Source: Pelobates cultripes (lineage: Eukaryota; Chordata; Amphibia; Anura; Pelobatidae). From it: a DNA stretch of 64,000 nucleotides. Below the pieces are notes generated by a model. That model did no database searches and was not told the origin of the DNA. It worked only from the letters and a program-made list of their open reading frames with translations. The translations under genes and the position numbers were made by a program. The stretch is taken from contig OW240921.1 in assembly GCA_933207985.1 (NCBI GenBank), forward strand, positions 4,554,318 through 4,618,317, written 5' to 3'. Below, piece after piece: positions 1 through 12,000 of the stretch. Numbering within the stretch: the first letter of the stretch is position 1; every line of letters starts with the position of its first letter.

Positions 1-13
1 AATCCCAACAAAA

Positions 14-1108
14 ATGACAGGCAGAGGCAGGCCACCCCGCAGGGGCCATCGTGGTCGTGGTGCTGTGATTCCCTTTGGCCCTAGAATAATGGCCAGTACC
101 CTGAACTTGAAAAGTTCTGAGGACATAGTTGACTTGCTAACACAAGACACCCAATCTTCTACAGCCTCCGCTCAGAACCTTGACGCACCATCCTCCTCCA
201 GCTTAGCTTCAGGCACCTTCCAAGATACCACTCACCCGCCTGCCGCCACCACCAAAACTAGCACCACAGCCGCTTCAGTTGGTATGTCAGAGGAGTTATT
301 CACACATCCGTTTGAAGAAATGAGTGATGCGCAACCATTATTGCCAGAGGATGTAGATAACGGGGATATGTCTCAGGCAGGCAGCATTACACACATGGAC
401 GTACGGTGTGATGATGATGATGATGTTGTACCCATTGCTGCTTCCTTTGCTGAGTTGTCAGATACAAGCTGCTGTTGATGATGCACGCATGCATCCATTG
501 GGATGTCACGTGGGTGCCCACTCACAAGAAGAAGAACAGGGCGAAAAGTTCAGATGGGGAGACAGGAGTGAGGAGGGAGACCCAGTTGGAAGCAGGAGGT
601 CGCCTAGCGAGCTAGTGGCACAGTCAGACAGCATGCATCGGCACCTGGGGTCAGCCAGAGAGCACGCCAATCAACGCATGCTGTTGCCACCACCAGAATG
701 CCGTCATTGCAGAGCTCAGCAGTGTGGCATTTTTTTTGTGTGTCTGCCTCTGACAACAGCGATGCTATTTGCAACCTGTGCCAAAAGAAACTGAGTCGTG
801 GGAAGTCCAACACCCACCTAGGTACAACTGCTTTGCGTAGGCACATGATCTCACATCACAAACGCCTATGGGATCAACACATGAGTACAAGCAGCTCGCC
901 TACCCTAAGCCGCCAGCCTCCTCCTGGTCCAGCATCTTCAGCCACGTCAACCACTGCTGTCCTCCTTGTCCCCTCTCAACCATCCGCCACTCCGCCTCCC
1001 GCCTTGAGCAGTTCACGCTCATCTTCCATAACCTCTTCGACTGAGTCCTGTTCTGCTGCTGCTGTGTATTGCTCCACATCAACGGATAGGGGGCGTAACA
1101 GTGATTAA
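14..1108 (+). pseudogene. hAT transposase N-terminal remnant with BED zinc finger
   Basis: Two open stretches in the same frame (14-478 and 698-1108) flank a region with a stop. The second holds a BED-type finger: ICNLCQKKLSRGKSNTH, then LRRHMISHH, the CxxC...HxxxxH pattern of hAT and ZBED proteins. The first is Ser/Thr-rich with an Asp run near 408-425. The catalytic and dimerisation domains are absent, so this cannot be an active transposase. Assignment rests on the finger and the hAT end at 3780. Confidence 0.6.
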
Positions 1109-1965
1109 ACTGATAACAATAGTACTAAACACACCACTCACTCACTGGTGTCACAATAGCTTGGATTTAAAAACAAAAATTTTTTTCACTGTTATAGATT
1201 GAATAGCAGTTAGTTATCTTCAAAGCAGGTGGTAAGTCAGCCCTACAGCGCAGGTGTACTCTGCCAGTACGCCGCCACACCCTCCCTCTTACCTCCCTAC
1301 CCATCCTCTCCATAACCTCCTCGGCTTAGTCCTTCTTCTGCTGCTGCGCCTGCTCCACATCAACGGATAGGGGCTTAAATAGTGATTAAACTGATAACAA
1401 TAGTACCAAAACACACCACTCACTCAATTGGTGTCACAATAGCTTGAATTTAAAAAAAACAAAAAATGTTTCACTGTTATAGATTGAATAGCAGTTAGTT
1501 ATCTTCAAGCAGGTGTGTCAGCCCCACCGCGTCTACTCTGCCAGTACGCTGCCACCTCCTCTACTCCTCCTACTCCATCCTCTTCCATAACCTCCTCGGC
1601 TTAGTCCTCTTCTGCTGCTGCGTCTTGCTCCACATCAACGGATAGGGGGCGTAAAAGTGATTAAACTGATAACAATAGTACTAAACACACCACTCACTCA
1701 CTGGTGTCACAATAGCTTGGATTTAAAAACAAATTATTTTTTTCACTGTTATAGATTGAATAGCAGTTAGTTATCTCCAAGCAGGTGTGTCAGCCCTACA
1801 GCGTGTACTCTGCCAGTACGCTGCCACCTCCTCTACTCCTCCTACTCCATCCTCTTCCATAACCTCCCCGGCTTATCCCTTCGTTGCCAAGCAAGCGCCT
1901 TGCTCCACATCAACGGATAGGGGGCGCAATGATTAAACTTGATAACACATACTAAACACACCACT
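1075..1965. repeat. Tandem array, about 285-bp unit, three copies
   Basis: The sequence CACATCAACGGATAGGGG followed by GTGATTAAACTGATAACA recurs near 1077, 1357 and 1637, with a diverged fourth start at 1907. Each unit contains ACTGTTATAGATTGAATAGC. Part of the unit also occurs, reversed and twice, at 19436-19690 in the second hAT copy, so the array is internal to the element. Confidence 0.8.
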
Positions 1966-2282
1966 CCTATCTACAGGGCACATTAGATTGCACGCTGCAG
2001 TGCCCCAAATTTGTTGTGATCTGTGAGTAAGGTAAATGGGTTGTCCATACAAGTAGTTGTAGCTTTTGAGTGGGCTCCACACCACCGCTATGCACCCTTT
2101 TCAATGGCAGTGAATATACTTCGGGCTGTGCAAAAGTTTACGGCTTAGATAAGCCCGGCTGCTAGCCACCATCTGGGTTCACTTGCTCAATACTGCTCCC
2201 AATCCAAGCATAGAAGCCGCCTGTATGGACGGTAGAAAGTGTTTAGCTGGATCAGGGAGAAGAAAGTACAGGTGATTTAATG

Positions 2283-2474
2283 AGCCTTGAGCTGTTGGAA
2301 GGCCTGTTCACACTCTGGGGCCCATACTACTATCTCGGGGAGGTTTTTACACGTTCCTATATGGCACTTACTGGGCTTTAGGGTCAGTCCGGACTCCCTA
2401 ATCCGGTCTATTACGGCTCCTATGTGGGCCAGGTGTTCGGGCCAGGAGCTGCTAAAAATGTCTATACCATCCAA
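2283..2474 (-). pseudogene. Ty3/Gypsy polymerase fragment
   Basis: The minus-strand translation has IDIFSSSWPEHLAHI and ESGLTLKPSKCHIG, typical of Ty3/Gypsy reverse transcriptase just after the catalytic YxDD region, then jumps to VWAPECEQAFQQLK, the RNase H connection. About 30 residues between them are missing. It is a deleted scrap carried inside the hAT element. Confidence 0.75.
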
Positions 2475-2478
2475 GTAG

Positions 2479-3424
2479 GTGTGTATCAGTGTGTATCAGG
2501 GATCTTTAGGACAGGTGTCAATCCATATCTGCCAAGTGACCCGATGTTGGGGTAACATTCCCTATTCTGATCCGTGTCAGTGTGTATCAGGGGCTCTGAG
2601 GACAGGTGTCAATCCATATCTGCCAAGTGACCCTATGTTGGGGTAACATTCCCTGTTCTGCTCTGTGTCAGTGTGTATCAGGGATCCTTAGGACAGGTGT
2701 CAATCCATATCTGCCAAGTGACCCGATGTTGGGATAACATTCCCTATTCTGATCTGTGTCAGTGTGTATCAGGGGCTCTGAGGACAGGTGTCAATCCATA
2801 TCTGCCAAGTGACCTATGTAGGAGGAACAGTCCCTATTCTGCTCTGTGTCAGTGTGTATCATGGTCTCTGAGGACAGGTGTCAATCCATATCTGCCAAGT
2901 GACCCTATGTTGGGGTAACATTCCCTATTCTGATCTGTGTCGGTGTGTATCAGGGGCTCTGAGGACAGGTGTCAATCCATATCTGCCAAGTGACCCTATG
3001 TTGGGGTAACATTCCCTATTCTGCTCTGTGTCAGTGTGTATCAGGGATCCTTAGGACAGGTGTCAATCCATATCTGCCAAGTGACCCGATGTTGGGGTAA
3101 CATTCCCTATTCTGCTCTGTGTCGGTGTGTATCAGGGATCCTTAGGACAGGTGTCAATCCATATCTGCCAAGTGACCCTATGTTGGGGTAACATTCCCTA
3201 TTCTGCTCTGTGTCAGTGTGTATCAGGGGCTCTGAGGACAGGTGTCAATCCATATCTGCCAAGTGACCCTATGTTGGGGGTAACATTCCCTATTCTGCTC
3301 TGTGTCAGTGTGTATCAGGGATCCTTAGGACAGGTGTCAATCCATATTTGCCAAGTGACCCTATGTAGGGGGACCAGTCTCTATTCTATTCTGCTCTGTG
3401 TCCGTGTGCATCAGGGGCTCTGAG
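2479..3424. repeat. Minisatellite, about 91-bp unit, ten copies
   Basis: Each unit reads GTGTGTATCAGGG, then GGACAGGTGTCAATCCATAT, CTGCCAAGTGACCC and a run ending CCCTATTCTG. Two sub-types alternate (GGATCCTTAGG and GGCTCTGAGG), pointing to a higher-order two-unit period. Partial units continue to about 3480. Confidence 0.9.
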
Positions 3425-3780
3425 GACAGGTGTCAATCCATATGTCAGGTGTCAATATGTCATATGTCAGGTGTCAATCCATATTGATTGTGATTTAGGA
3501 ATGTTAGGTGATTTCTGCCCTTTATGGATTAAAACCAGACTCTGTATCAACTGTGTAATTTTCCATGGGAGTTTTGCCATGGATCCCCCTCCGGCATGCC
3601 ACAGTCCAGGGTCCCCTTGAAACAACTTTTCCATCCCTATTGTGGCCAGAAAGAGTCCCTGTGTGTTTTAAAATTCGCCTCCCCATTGAAGTCAATGGCG
3701 TTTCAGGCGGTTCGCGAACATTTGCGGAAGTTCGCGTTCGCCGTTCGCGAACCGAAAATTTCGGGTTCGCGACATCACTA

Positions 3781-4577
3781 TTCCACAGCAGTACTGGCAA
3801 AATATTCTGTGGACAGATTAAACCAAAGTTGAGTTGTTTGGAAGAAACACACAACACTATGTGTGGTGAAAAAAAAGGCACAGCACACCAACATCAAAAC
3901 CTCATCCCAACTGTGAAGTATGGTGGTGGGGGCATCATGGTTTGGGGCTGCTTTGTTGCGTCAGGGCCTGGACGGATTGCTATCATCGAAGGAAAAATTA
4001 ATTCACAAGTGTATCAAGACATTTTGCAGGAGAACTTAAGGCTACCAGCTAAAGCTCAACAGAAGATGGGTGTTGCAACAGGACAATGACCCAAAGCATA
4101 GAAGTAAATCAACAACAGAATGGCTTAAACAGAAGAAAATACACCTTCTGAAGTGACCTCAACCCGATTGAGATGCTGAGGCATGACCTCAAGAAAGCGA
4201 TTCACACCAGACATCCCAAGAATATTGCTGAACTGAAACAGTTCTGTAAAAAGGAATGGTCAAGAATTACTCCTGACCGTTGTGCACGTCTGATCTGCAA
4301 CTACAGGAAAAGTTTGGTTAAAGTTATTGCTGCCAAAGGAGGTTCAACCAGTTATTAAATCCAAGGGTTCACATACTTTTTCCACCTGCACTGTGAATGT
4401 TTACATGGTGTGCTCAATAAAAACATGGCAACATTTCATTCTTTGTGTGTTATTAGTTTAAGCAGACTGTGATTGTCTATTGTTATGACTTAGATAATGA
4501 TCAGATCACATTTTATGACCAATTTGTGCAGAAATCCATATCATTCCAAAGGGTTCACATACTTTTTCTTGCAACTG
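3781..4577 (+). mobile_element. Tc1-type transposon, 5'-truncated, with broken transposase
   Basis: The plus-strand coding remnants include TVKYGGGGIMVWGCF and GRIAIIEGKINSQVYQDIL, then [17 protein letters not shown] after a frameshift, and HPKNIAELKQFCKKEWSRI, all diagnostic of Tc1/mariner (DD34E) transposases. The right end is the Tc1 inverted repeat (TACTTTTTCTTGCAACTG) next to TA at 4578. Frameshifts and the lost 5' half make it inactive. Confidence 0.88.
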
Positions 4578-5474
4578 TATGTTTTACTGCTCCAAAAGAC
4601 TGATGTTTGTGCTCAGCGATGTCTCACGAGTAAAACATTACCCCCCAAGTTCCAGGGACAAATATAGGGGTTTCCCATCTCTGTTTTCCAACTTGGTTTG
4701 CTGGGCCTATGTTGCCTATAAGACCATATGGCAGCCCAGGAATGAGAAGAGTGGGGTCCTCTTGATGGTATGTTAGGGCTATCAGCTTAGTTTATATCAA
4801 ACTTTTATTTTTCTTTTATTTCACTCTAACTGATATAACACAGCTTTTCTAGTATGTACTAAGCTGCAATTGTTATATGTTAGATTGTTTATTACTATTA
4901 CATTGTACTCTCAGCTCTAAAATTGCAACAGAGTATACTCATTTTGGAGTGTGATATATCCATCCTGATGCCATAGTATGATCGCCCAATATATCTTCGT
5001 TCTATTACAGGTAGTGTATCGCTTGATATACATCATTTAGTTAATATGACCTATGAGTTTGTTTTCAACTTGATAATATTCCATCTAATTTGGATTAATT
5101 TACGGGTAACATAGTCATTATTTCTTATCCTGTTTTAATGTATTTACACTTGAAAACGAAAGAAATCTCAATGTACCTTTCCTGATAAAATATTTTATAA
5201 ATAAATAAATAATTTTCTTGATTATTTTAATTGCTTTTAATAAAGGCTGAGTTTTAAGATTATTTCCTCCTATTTCTTCCACTCCTAGTGAAGTTCTAGT
5301 TATGACTCTAAAGAAATAACTGGAATTCATCTATTTAACAAAGATTACATGTTGAATGTTTCTTTAGCTCACAATAGACAGACATTGCACGTATATCAGA
5401 TATATGACTTAGTGCAATCAAGTAGTCCTGATGAGCTGAAGTTAGAATTACATATTTTCCTGCTTTGTACTTAC
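4578..5474. other. Non-coding, repeat scrap plus AT-rich sequence
   Basis: About 4600-4780 resembles the repeat seen reversed in orientation near 55130-55260 (shared words such as ACCATATGGCAGCCCAGGAATGAGAA and ACCATACGG). The rest is AT-rich intron sequence with no coding signal. Confidence 0.5.
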
Positions 5475-6045
5475 TACAGAAGGTAGGTGATCTCCAAGTG
5501 CCAATGGCAACGCCAACAGTGTGACACGCCGCTGCGTAGGATTGTATGCTCTTGCACACGACACCGTCATTGCCGTTGACAGCACAGGCATCATAAGCAC
5601 AGTGGTTAAAGTATTCCACGGGGCTGATCTTAGTATGACATGCTTTGAAAGGCCCAACTGGGTCAGTGATCATGCCACATGAGGTTGTTGCCTTGTAGGG
5701 TTGGAGTTTGGCAGCATTGCACACAGGACACAAAGCTGTGCAACCATCACTGCACTTGGCACCAGCAATACTCACTTTCCAGGCTGCTCCAAATTCATTG
5801 ACATTTCTAACAACCTGAGAACTGGGGAGCTTGTACTCATCTGTTTTGTCCCCGTTGAAGTTGCCACAAAGGCCTCCCAGTTTGCCACGGTATGTTCCAG
5901 GAATACTTAAGATAACATGGTAAACTGTGTCATAGAGAACTTTCATTCCAAAGTCAGTCTGTAAGACAATATTGCTTCCTTCCTGATTCACGGAAATGTC
6001 TCCATCACCAATAACTAATGGCAATGTCTGTATCTCTCCATCAAC
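5475..6045 (-). CDS. fcgbp: E24: end of VWD 9 plus C8 (last exon in window)
   Basis: 571 nt, residues about 3708-3897, acceptor tgttgacag, donor TGTA|GTAAGT. Start [38 protein letters not shown]8 domain ([37 protein letters not shown]) ending TWRSPTFC. The phase-1 donor shows the gene continues. No further exon was found between 5474 and position 1, so the next intron is longer than 5.4 kb, or the assembly is incomplete to the left. Confidence 0.93.
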
Positions 6046-9000
6046 CTGTCAACACAAAAGAAAATCAAAACCAGAGCATGGTCAAAAAACAAGACATCAA
6101 ACACCCTTTCTGAACATAAATTTATATTTTTTTACAATGTTACTGTGAAAATAAGTAATTGGTTATTTAATACAACAAGAAGTGTGCACAATATGGAGGT
6201 GAACTAATAATTAAGCTCAGACACCTAAAAAGTGGTATCCCCTACACCACTTAAAGACACATAATTATACATACATTGAGAAAAGGTGGCGCTTCTAAAC
6301 AATTCGACAGATATTCTGCAAAACAAAATTGTACAAAGAAAAGTGCAATACAGCAATTAAAAACTTAAATTATAAAATAGGAGAGTAATGTCACTCACAA
6401 GCCTAGAGTCATACCCTCATATGACTCAGGTAGTATGCGCCTCTGGACCATTCAAGGATGTCCAAATCCTTTTCTTTATCCAGGTAGTTAGTGTTCTTTC
6501 TCCCTCTTGGCCGGCTCCAATAATGGTAAAAAATCCCAGGTCAAAGGGAATCCTTACTTAAAAAAAAAAAAAAAAAAACTAAAATAGCATAATAAATAAA
6601 TACCAGATCAATGTCTGGATAGACTATATAGCCAGAAACAGAAATCCAAAGTCCAAAACGCTTTTCGCCTTGTAAAAAGGCTTCCTCAGTTGGCTGTTAT
6701 CCAAAATGCGTTTCGCCTTGTAAAAATGCTTCCTCAACTGAAACACATTTTGGACTTTGGATTTCTGTTACTGGCTATATAGTCTATCCAGACATTGACC
6801 TGGTATTTATTTATTATGATATTTTATGTTTTTTTTTAAGTAATAAAGCACCATTTGGAAAGGATTCCCTTTGACCTGGCATTTTTTACCATTATTGGAG
6901 CCGGCCAAGGGGGAGAAAGAGAACACTAACTACCTGGATAAAGAAAAGGATTTGGACATCTTTAAATGGTCCAGAGGCGCATACTACCTGAGTCATATGA
7001 GGGTATGACTCTAGGCTTGTGAGTGACATTACTCTCCTATTTTATAATTTAAGTTTTTAATTGCTGTATTGCACTATTCTTTGTACAATTTTGTTTTGCA
7101 GAATATCTGTTGAATTGTTTAGAAGCTCCACCTTTTCTATATGTATGTATAGTTATTGGTTATTTGACTTTTTTGCATTTGGTAGCTGTAATTGCCGAAC
7201 ATCGACCACCCCCCTGGCTCATTATCTTCAAAGAGAACAGTCAATTAAGTGCTCTCCCTGTGCAGCTGCAGTTCGTATAGTCGAATGCCACGTGCAGGAG
7301 AAAATGGTGGCCATCTTGTTCGCACAAAAGGAGGCAGCGGGACTTGGTCGTGGAGTGTCTGGAACTAAAATTGGACACCCGACTTCCCGAACACTGGTCA
7401 AACTGTAAGAACGCCTGCTTCCTTTTCCCAAACAGCCAGGTGTTTGGTAGTTTTGTTCCAACAAACCAGGGGAACAAATGCTACTATGAGCCAGTAGGTG
7501 CCGTTCGTACATTTATTCATTTTTAATACTTGTCGAAATAGACCGACCGCACAACCTAAATTAATGGAACTGTTTCTGGGCAGGAGCCTTGTGTGCGGTC
7601 GGTGAAACTTGGACTTCCATAAAATTCCAAAACCCCTGAAATGATCTGGGTGATTTTTGGATATGTTGTTCACCCAGATCAGGGCTATCAGGGGATATAA
7701 TAACAGTTGTGGGGATTTTATGTGTTTTGGGGTGCTTTTCAAGTTTTGTGAAAAATTCATTTTTTCTGCCTGGAGATAATTGAGTTATTACATTACCTGG
7801 CTCAATTATCTCACAAGCATAGAGTAGGGATTTCTCTATTTGTATCGGGAGTGTCACACTTTGTCACTGTATTGTTATTGGCCGTACGCTTTGTGTCCCT
7901 GTTCCCCATAAGGTCCGCAGGGGAGTGCCACTTGCAGGGGGACTTGCTTAAAAGTCTGTGTGGCACCCATTCAAATAATTCCTGTTACACCCTTCATCAA
8001 GTTTTGGCTGATGTTTGGGTACCTGTCTACTTTACTGGGAGAAAATACTTGGGAGAATGTCTTTCGTATGGAGAATCATTTGACTCAGCACCCGTACTAT
8101 CTAGAAAAGTGTTTTTAAAAAGTTTGAATACATTGCAATAAACTGCATTTAAATGAAATTGCATTGTTGTAGGTGTTTGATAATTCATTTGTATTTATTT
8201 TTGGTAGATTCCTTTGAAAATGTCAAAATGATATAAAAATAGTGTGTATAGGACTGAGGAGAATAAGGAAGGTTATTTGATATGCAAATACATACATACA
8301 TAATTTCTGTATACTTACTTTTACTTTCCATTTCATTCCTCTTTCGATTGCCACCGAATAACCATACACAGAAACTACAACCAGTCTTGTCACCGCAACT
8401 TGGCCATTGCCATAGCTTTCATTCTCCACCACCACAGATAATTTCTCCAGTCGGGGATCATCTGCCACCACCTTTGAGAGGATGTAGGTGCATGTGCCTT
8501 GGAAGTCAAAAGTGAGGCCATCAAAAGAAATGTAGTGTGGGTCTCCATTAGCAACACAACGCCCATAGTCCTTTGCATGGCAGGCAAGCACTCCATTAAC
8601 AATGGTGCATTCCTCTTCAGGTTTACATGTTTCAGCCTGGCATTTGACATTCCCGTTCTCCCCACACTGACATCTCTGATTGCACTGGCCTTCAGCAAAG
8701 AAAACTTCATTCTTCTGGTAATATTTGCCCTGGTAGACACAACCACACTGGGCAAGAGGAACACACTTGTGACCGCTCATCATGAAGCCATTATTGCAGT
8801 AACAGCCTTCTTTGCAAGATGACTGACAGCCAGTAGGGGCAGCTAGACCATGACAGGTAACGGGACAGCTATCTCCACACAATTCATAGTGAGTGTTTAT
8901 TGGGCAGGATGGTGCTATAGGAGGCAAGGAAAAATAACATTTAATTGGATTAAAAAGACAATAACTTTTTAATAGCTATAGGGAAGACTTTCTAAAATAG

Positions 9001-12000
9001 AAGTACGCTTTCTTATTTGTACACTGTGAAATAATTGTATTTAGTTTCCATAATTTCTTCCAAAGTATGCATAATATACAATTTATTGTTTTCTGGAATA
9101 AGCCATGATACATTGGGAGAGATCTATCAAAGTTTTTTGTTCTAAACTAAGTGGTCTAAAAGTTATGTTCTAAAAATGGGCCTAATCACCATTTACACCA
9201 GTGGAACCATGAGGCACATTCCATTGGTGAATACTACACTTTTAATTTTTTACACCACTTTTTGATATTCTACTTTGATATTCTAAATTGAGAACATGTT
9301 TGTCCCCAGACTAATAAGTTACACACAACTTACGACAGAAGGCATCTGATCTCCATTCCTGGATCTTGACGCCGGCATCTTGGCAGGCAGATACATAGAA
9401 GCTTATAACGGTACAGAATGATGAAGCATGACCTTTGTATTGGCATGCATCAAATACACAGTCGTTGAAATAAGGAGTTGGATCAATGGCTGAGAGACAT
9501 TCACTAAAAGGCCCATTGGTCTTGGTGAGGATCCCGCAGTATTTTTCAGCCTTGTATGCTTCTTTCTGAGCTTCTGTGCACAGCGGACAGGTCCCAGTAC
9601 ATTCTGGGCTGCACCCTTGAACTTGAGCCACTTTCCAGCTATTACCAAACTGCACAGCAGTGCCTGCCGCTCCTCCTGTCTTCATGGTGAAATCGTCATT
9701 GGGATTCTTGTTATTGTTGCCACACAAACCACCAACTGCATTGGAATAGGTGCTTGGTACAGTAACAGTGACGTAGCTGCTCCAGTCATAGGTGATGGCC
9801 ACATCAAAATCTGTTTTTATGATGCCTTGGCTGCCACTGACGTAAGCAGCAATTTTGTTGTTTTGATAATAGAATGGTAAGGCAGTTGCAACGCCATCAA
9901 TCTAAAAAATATAAACAAATGCATTGGATTGTTAATAGAATTATGAAGCAAAATAACAAGGCTGAACTTGATGGACGCAAGTCTCTTTTGTAACTATGTA
10001 ACAAATTAGAATAGGATTTGGTAAAATTGAGCAGGCAGGTTTATCACAAATATATTGAGTAAGAGTTCGGCTCTATAAAATGTGATATATCAAATTTGGA
10101 ATATCCTCTAAGCCAGCATCACGATAATATGGGTGACATGAACGTTCAATCAGTACCCACATTTCCATGGTGCTGCTATTTCAACCAGTTTCTCCTCTTT
10201 CCCCTTATTGTCTAATACTTCCTCCCCCCTAGTTAGTGAGAAGAACACTTTTTGTAATACATTTAGACCAGTGGGACTTCTGTATTGGTTTCAGGAAAAA
10301 GCAAAACAAGGAAACTTAACAATAAATTCTTCCTTGATTTAACTTGTGCGAATATACAACAAATGAACAATTATGTGTTTTTAGCCTAAATATGATGAAT
10401 GGATATTTCGTTCTGTAAGTATTAGTTGTGATTTAATTGTACTTTAGCTGTAAACTTATACACAAGTAAATATCAACAGATTCTCCTTGAATCTCTGAAT
10501 AATATGTGAATGAATTTCATACACTGTTCAAACTAATAACGTAGATGTGTAATACTTTAACCACAAACATATTTTGTTCCTTTGTTTAATAAATATATTA
10601 ATGTATTATGTTGCTTATCCCATTATACATATTTTCTCAGCTGAATGTGTAATGGTACGTACCAAAATACGACGTGGGTAGTCCAGGCTAAGGGTTAATG
10701 TCATCCCATAGATATCTACAGATACAACTTTAGTGTAAGACACTGCTTTGTTTCCACGGTTGTTATTCTGAACGTTGACTGTAAAACGGGTAAGAGATGC
10801 ATCGCTGGAGGTTACTCCTACTAGTTGGTATACACAGGTACCCATAAAGTCAAATCTCTTGCCATCGAATGTTGTGTAGTGAGGATCACCAGATGCAGAA
10901 CATGTTGAGTAGCTAATGGGCTGGCATCCACGGACTCCATTCACCACCATGCACCTCTCACTTGCTTTACAACTTGTTTCTTTACATGTCACCATTCCCA
11001 GAGTTGGGTCACATTTGCAAAGTACATGGCAGTTGTCATCAGACCAGAATTCCTGGTTAGGCTGGTAATAGGCACCATTGTAGTTACAACCACAACTTGC
11101 AACCGGGACACATTTATCAGCACTGAGGACAAAGCCATCGTTACATTGGCAAGTCTCCACGCAATCATCAGTGCATCGAGCTGGGGCCGTTCTATCAGTA
11201 CAACTTGCTGGACAGGCATTTCCACAGAATTCATAGTGACTGTTTGCTGGACAGGGCTGGGCTGAAATTAAATATGCATTTTATTACATGAAATGCCTTG
11301 ATTTTTCACAGTAATTCAAACGAGAGATTCCTGACCCAGTAAGAACATTTTTGTTAAGCATTAGGTGAGCTTCGTCAAGCTTCATCTATGACTTTATTTT
11401 TGTATTATATTAGCATATTGTTTTACTATATTTACTCTTATGATCTAATAATAGAGAGACAGAGAAAGAGGTAGAGAAATATAGCAGTTGATGGAATCAG
11501 GCACAATTGATCATTAATATTAAAAGTTACATTGTTTTAGATTCCTGACTTACCACAACCAGAAGGTGTCCTCCAGTCATAGATTTTAACCCCTTGCTTC
11601 CTGCATGTGTTGGCGTAGGCATTAAGAGCTTGACACAGGAATTGTTTGGCTCCACCCTGAATGCAGACGTCATAAAGACAGTTGTCGAAGAAATTATCTG
11701 GATTAACTTTGGCGTGACATTCCCTGAAGGGACCATCTACAGGTTTACTGATGAGACCACAGAAATCATTGTTTCCATACAGGTTCTTTTTGCTGTCATC
11801 ACAAGTTGGGCAGACTCCACGGCAGACATCCCAGCAGAATGGATCCCTGTCATTGACTTTCCAGCTCTTGGCCCAGTCTATGACTGAAGTGACTGGCTTA
11901 TTATCGATGCCAACTAACTCATCTCCAATATTCTGATTGAAGTTACCGCACAGACCACCGGTGGCCCCGTAATAGCTGCTGGTCAGGGTGACCACAACAT

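Larger units (their letters stand above)
1..3780 (+). mobile_element. Composite hAT-type element, 3' part
   Basis: The right end (about 3700-3780) is a GC-rich run of GTTCGCGAAC-like motifs closing in GACATCACTA. The reverse complement of this end forms the left end of a second copy at 18963-20055, whose 8-bp target duplication supports a hAT assignment. The element contains, in order, a BED-finger coding region, a 285-bp tandem array, a Gypsy pol scrap and a 91-bp minisatellite. Its 5' end lies left of the window. It appears inserted in or against a Tc1 copy that begins at 3781. Confidence 0.75.

Noticed and set aside
2479..3424. Regular repeats resembling a CRISPR-like array
   Set aside because: Whole 91-bp units repeat without unique spacers, and the setting is vertebrate DNA inside a transposon; it is a minisatellite.
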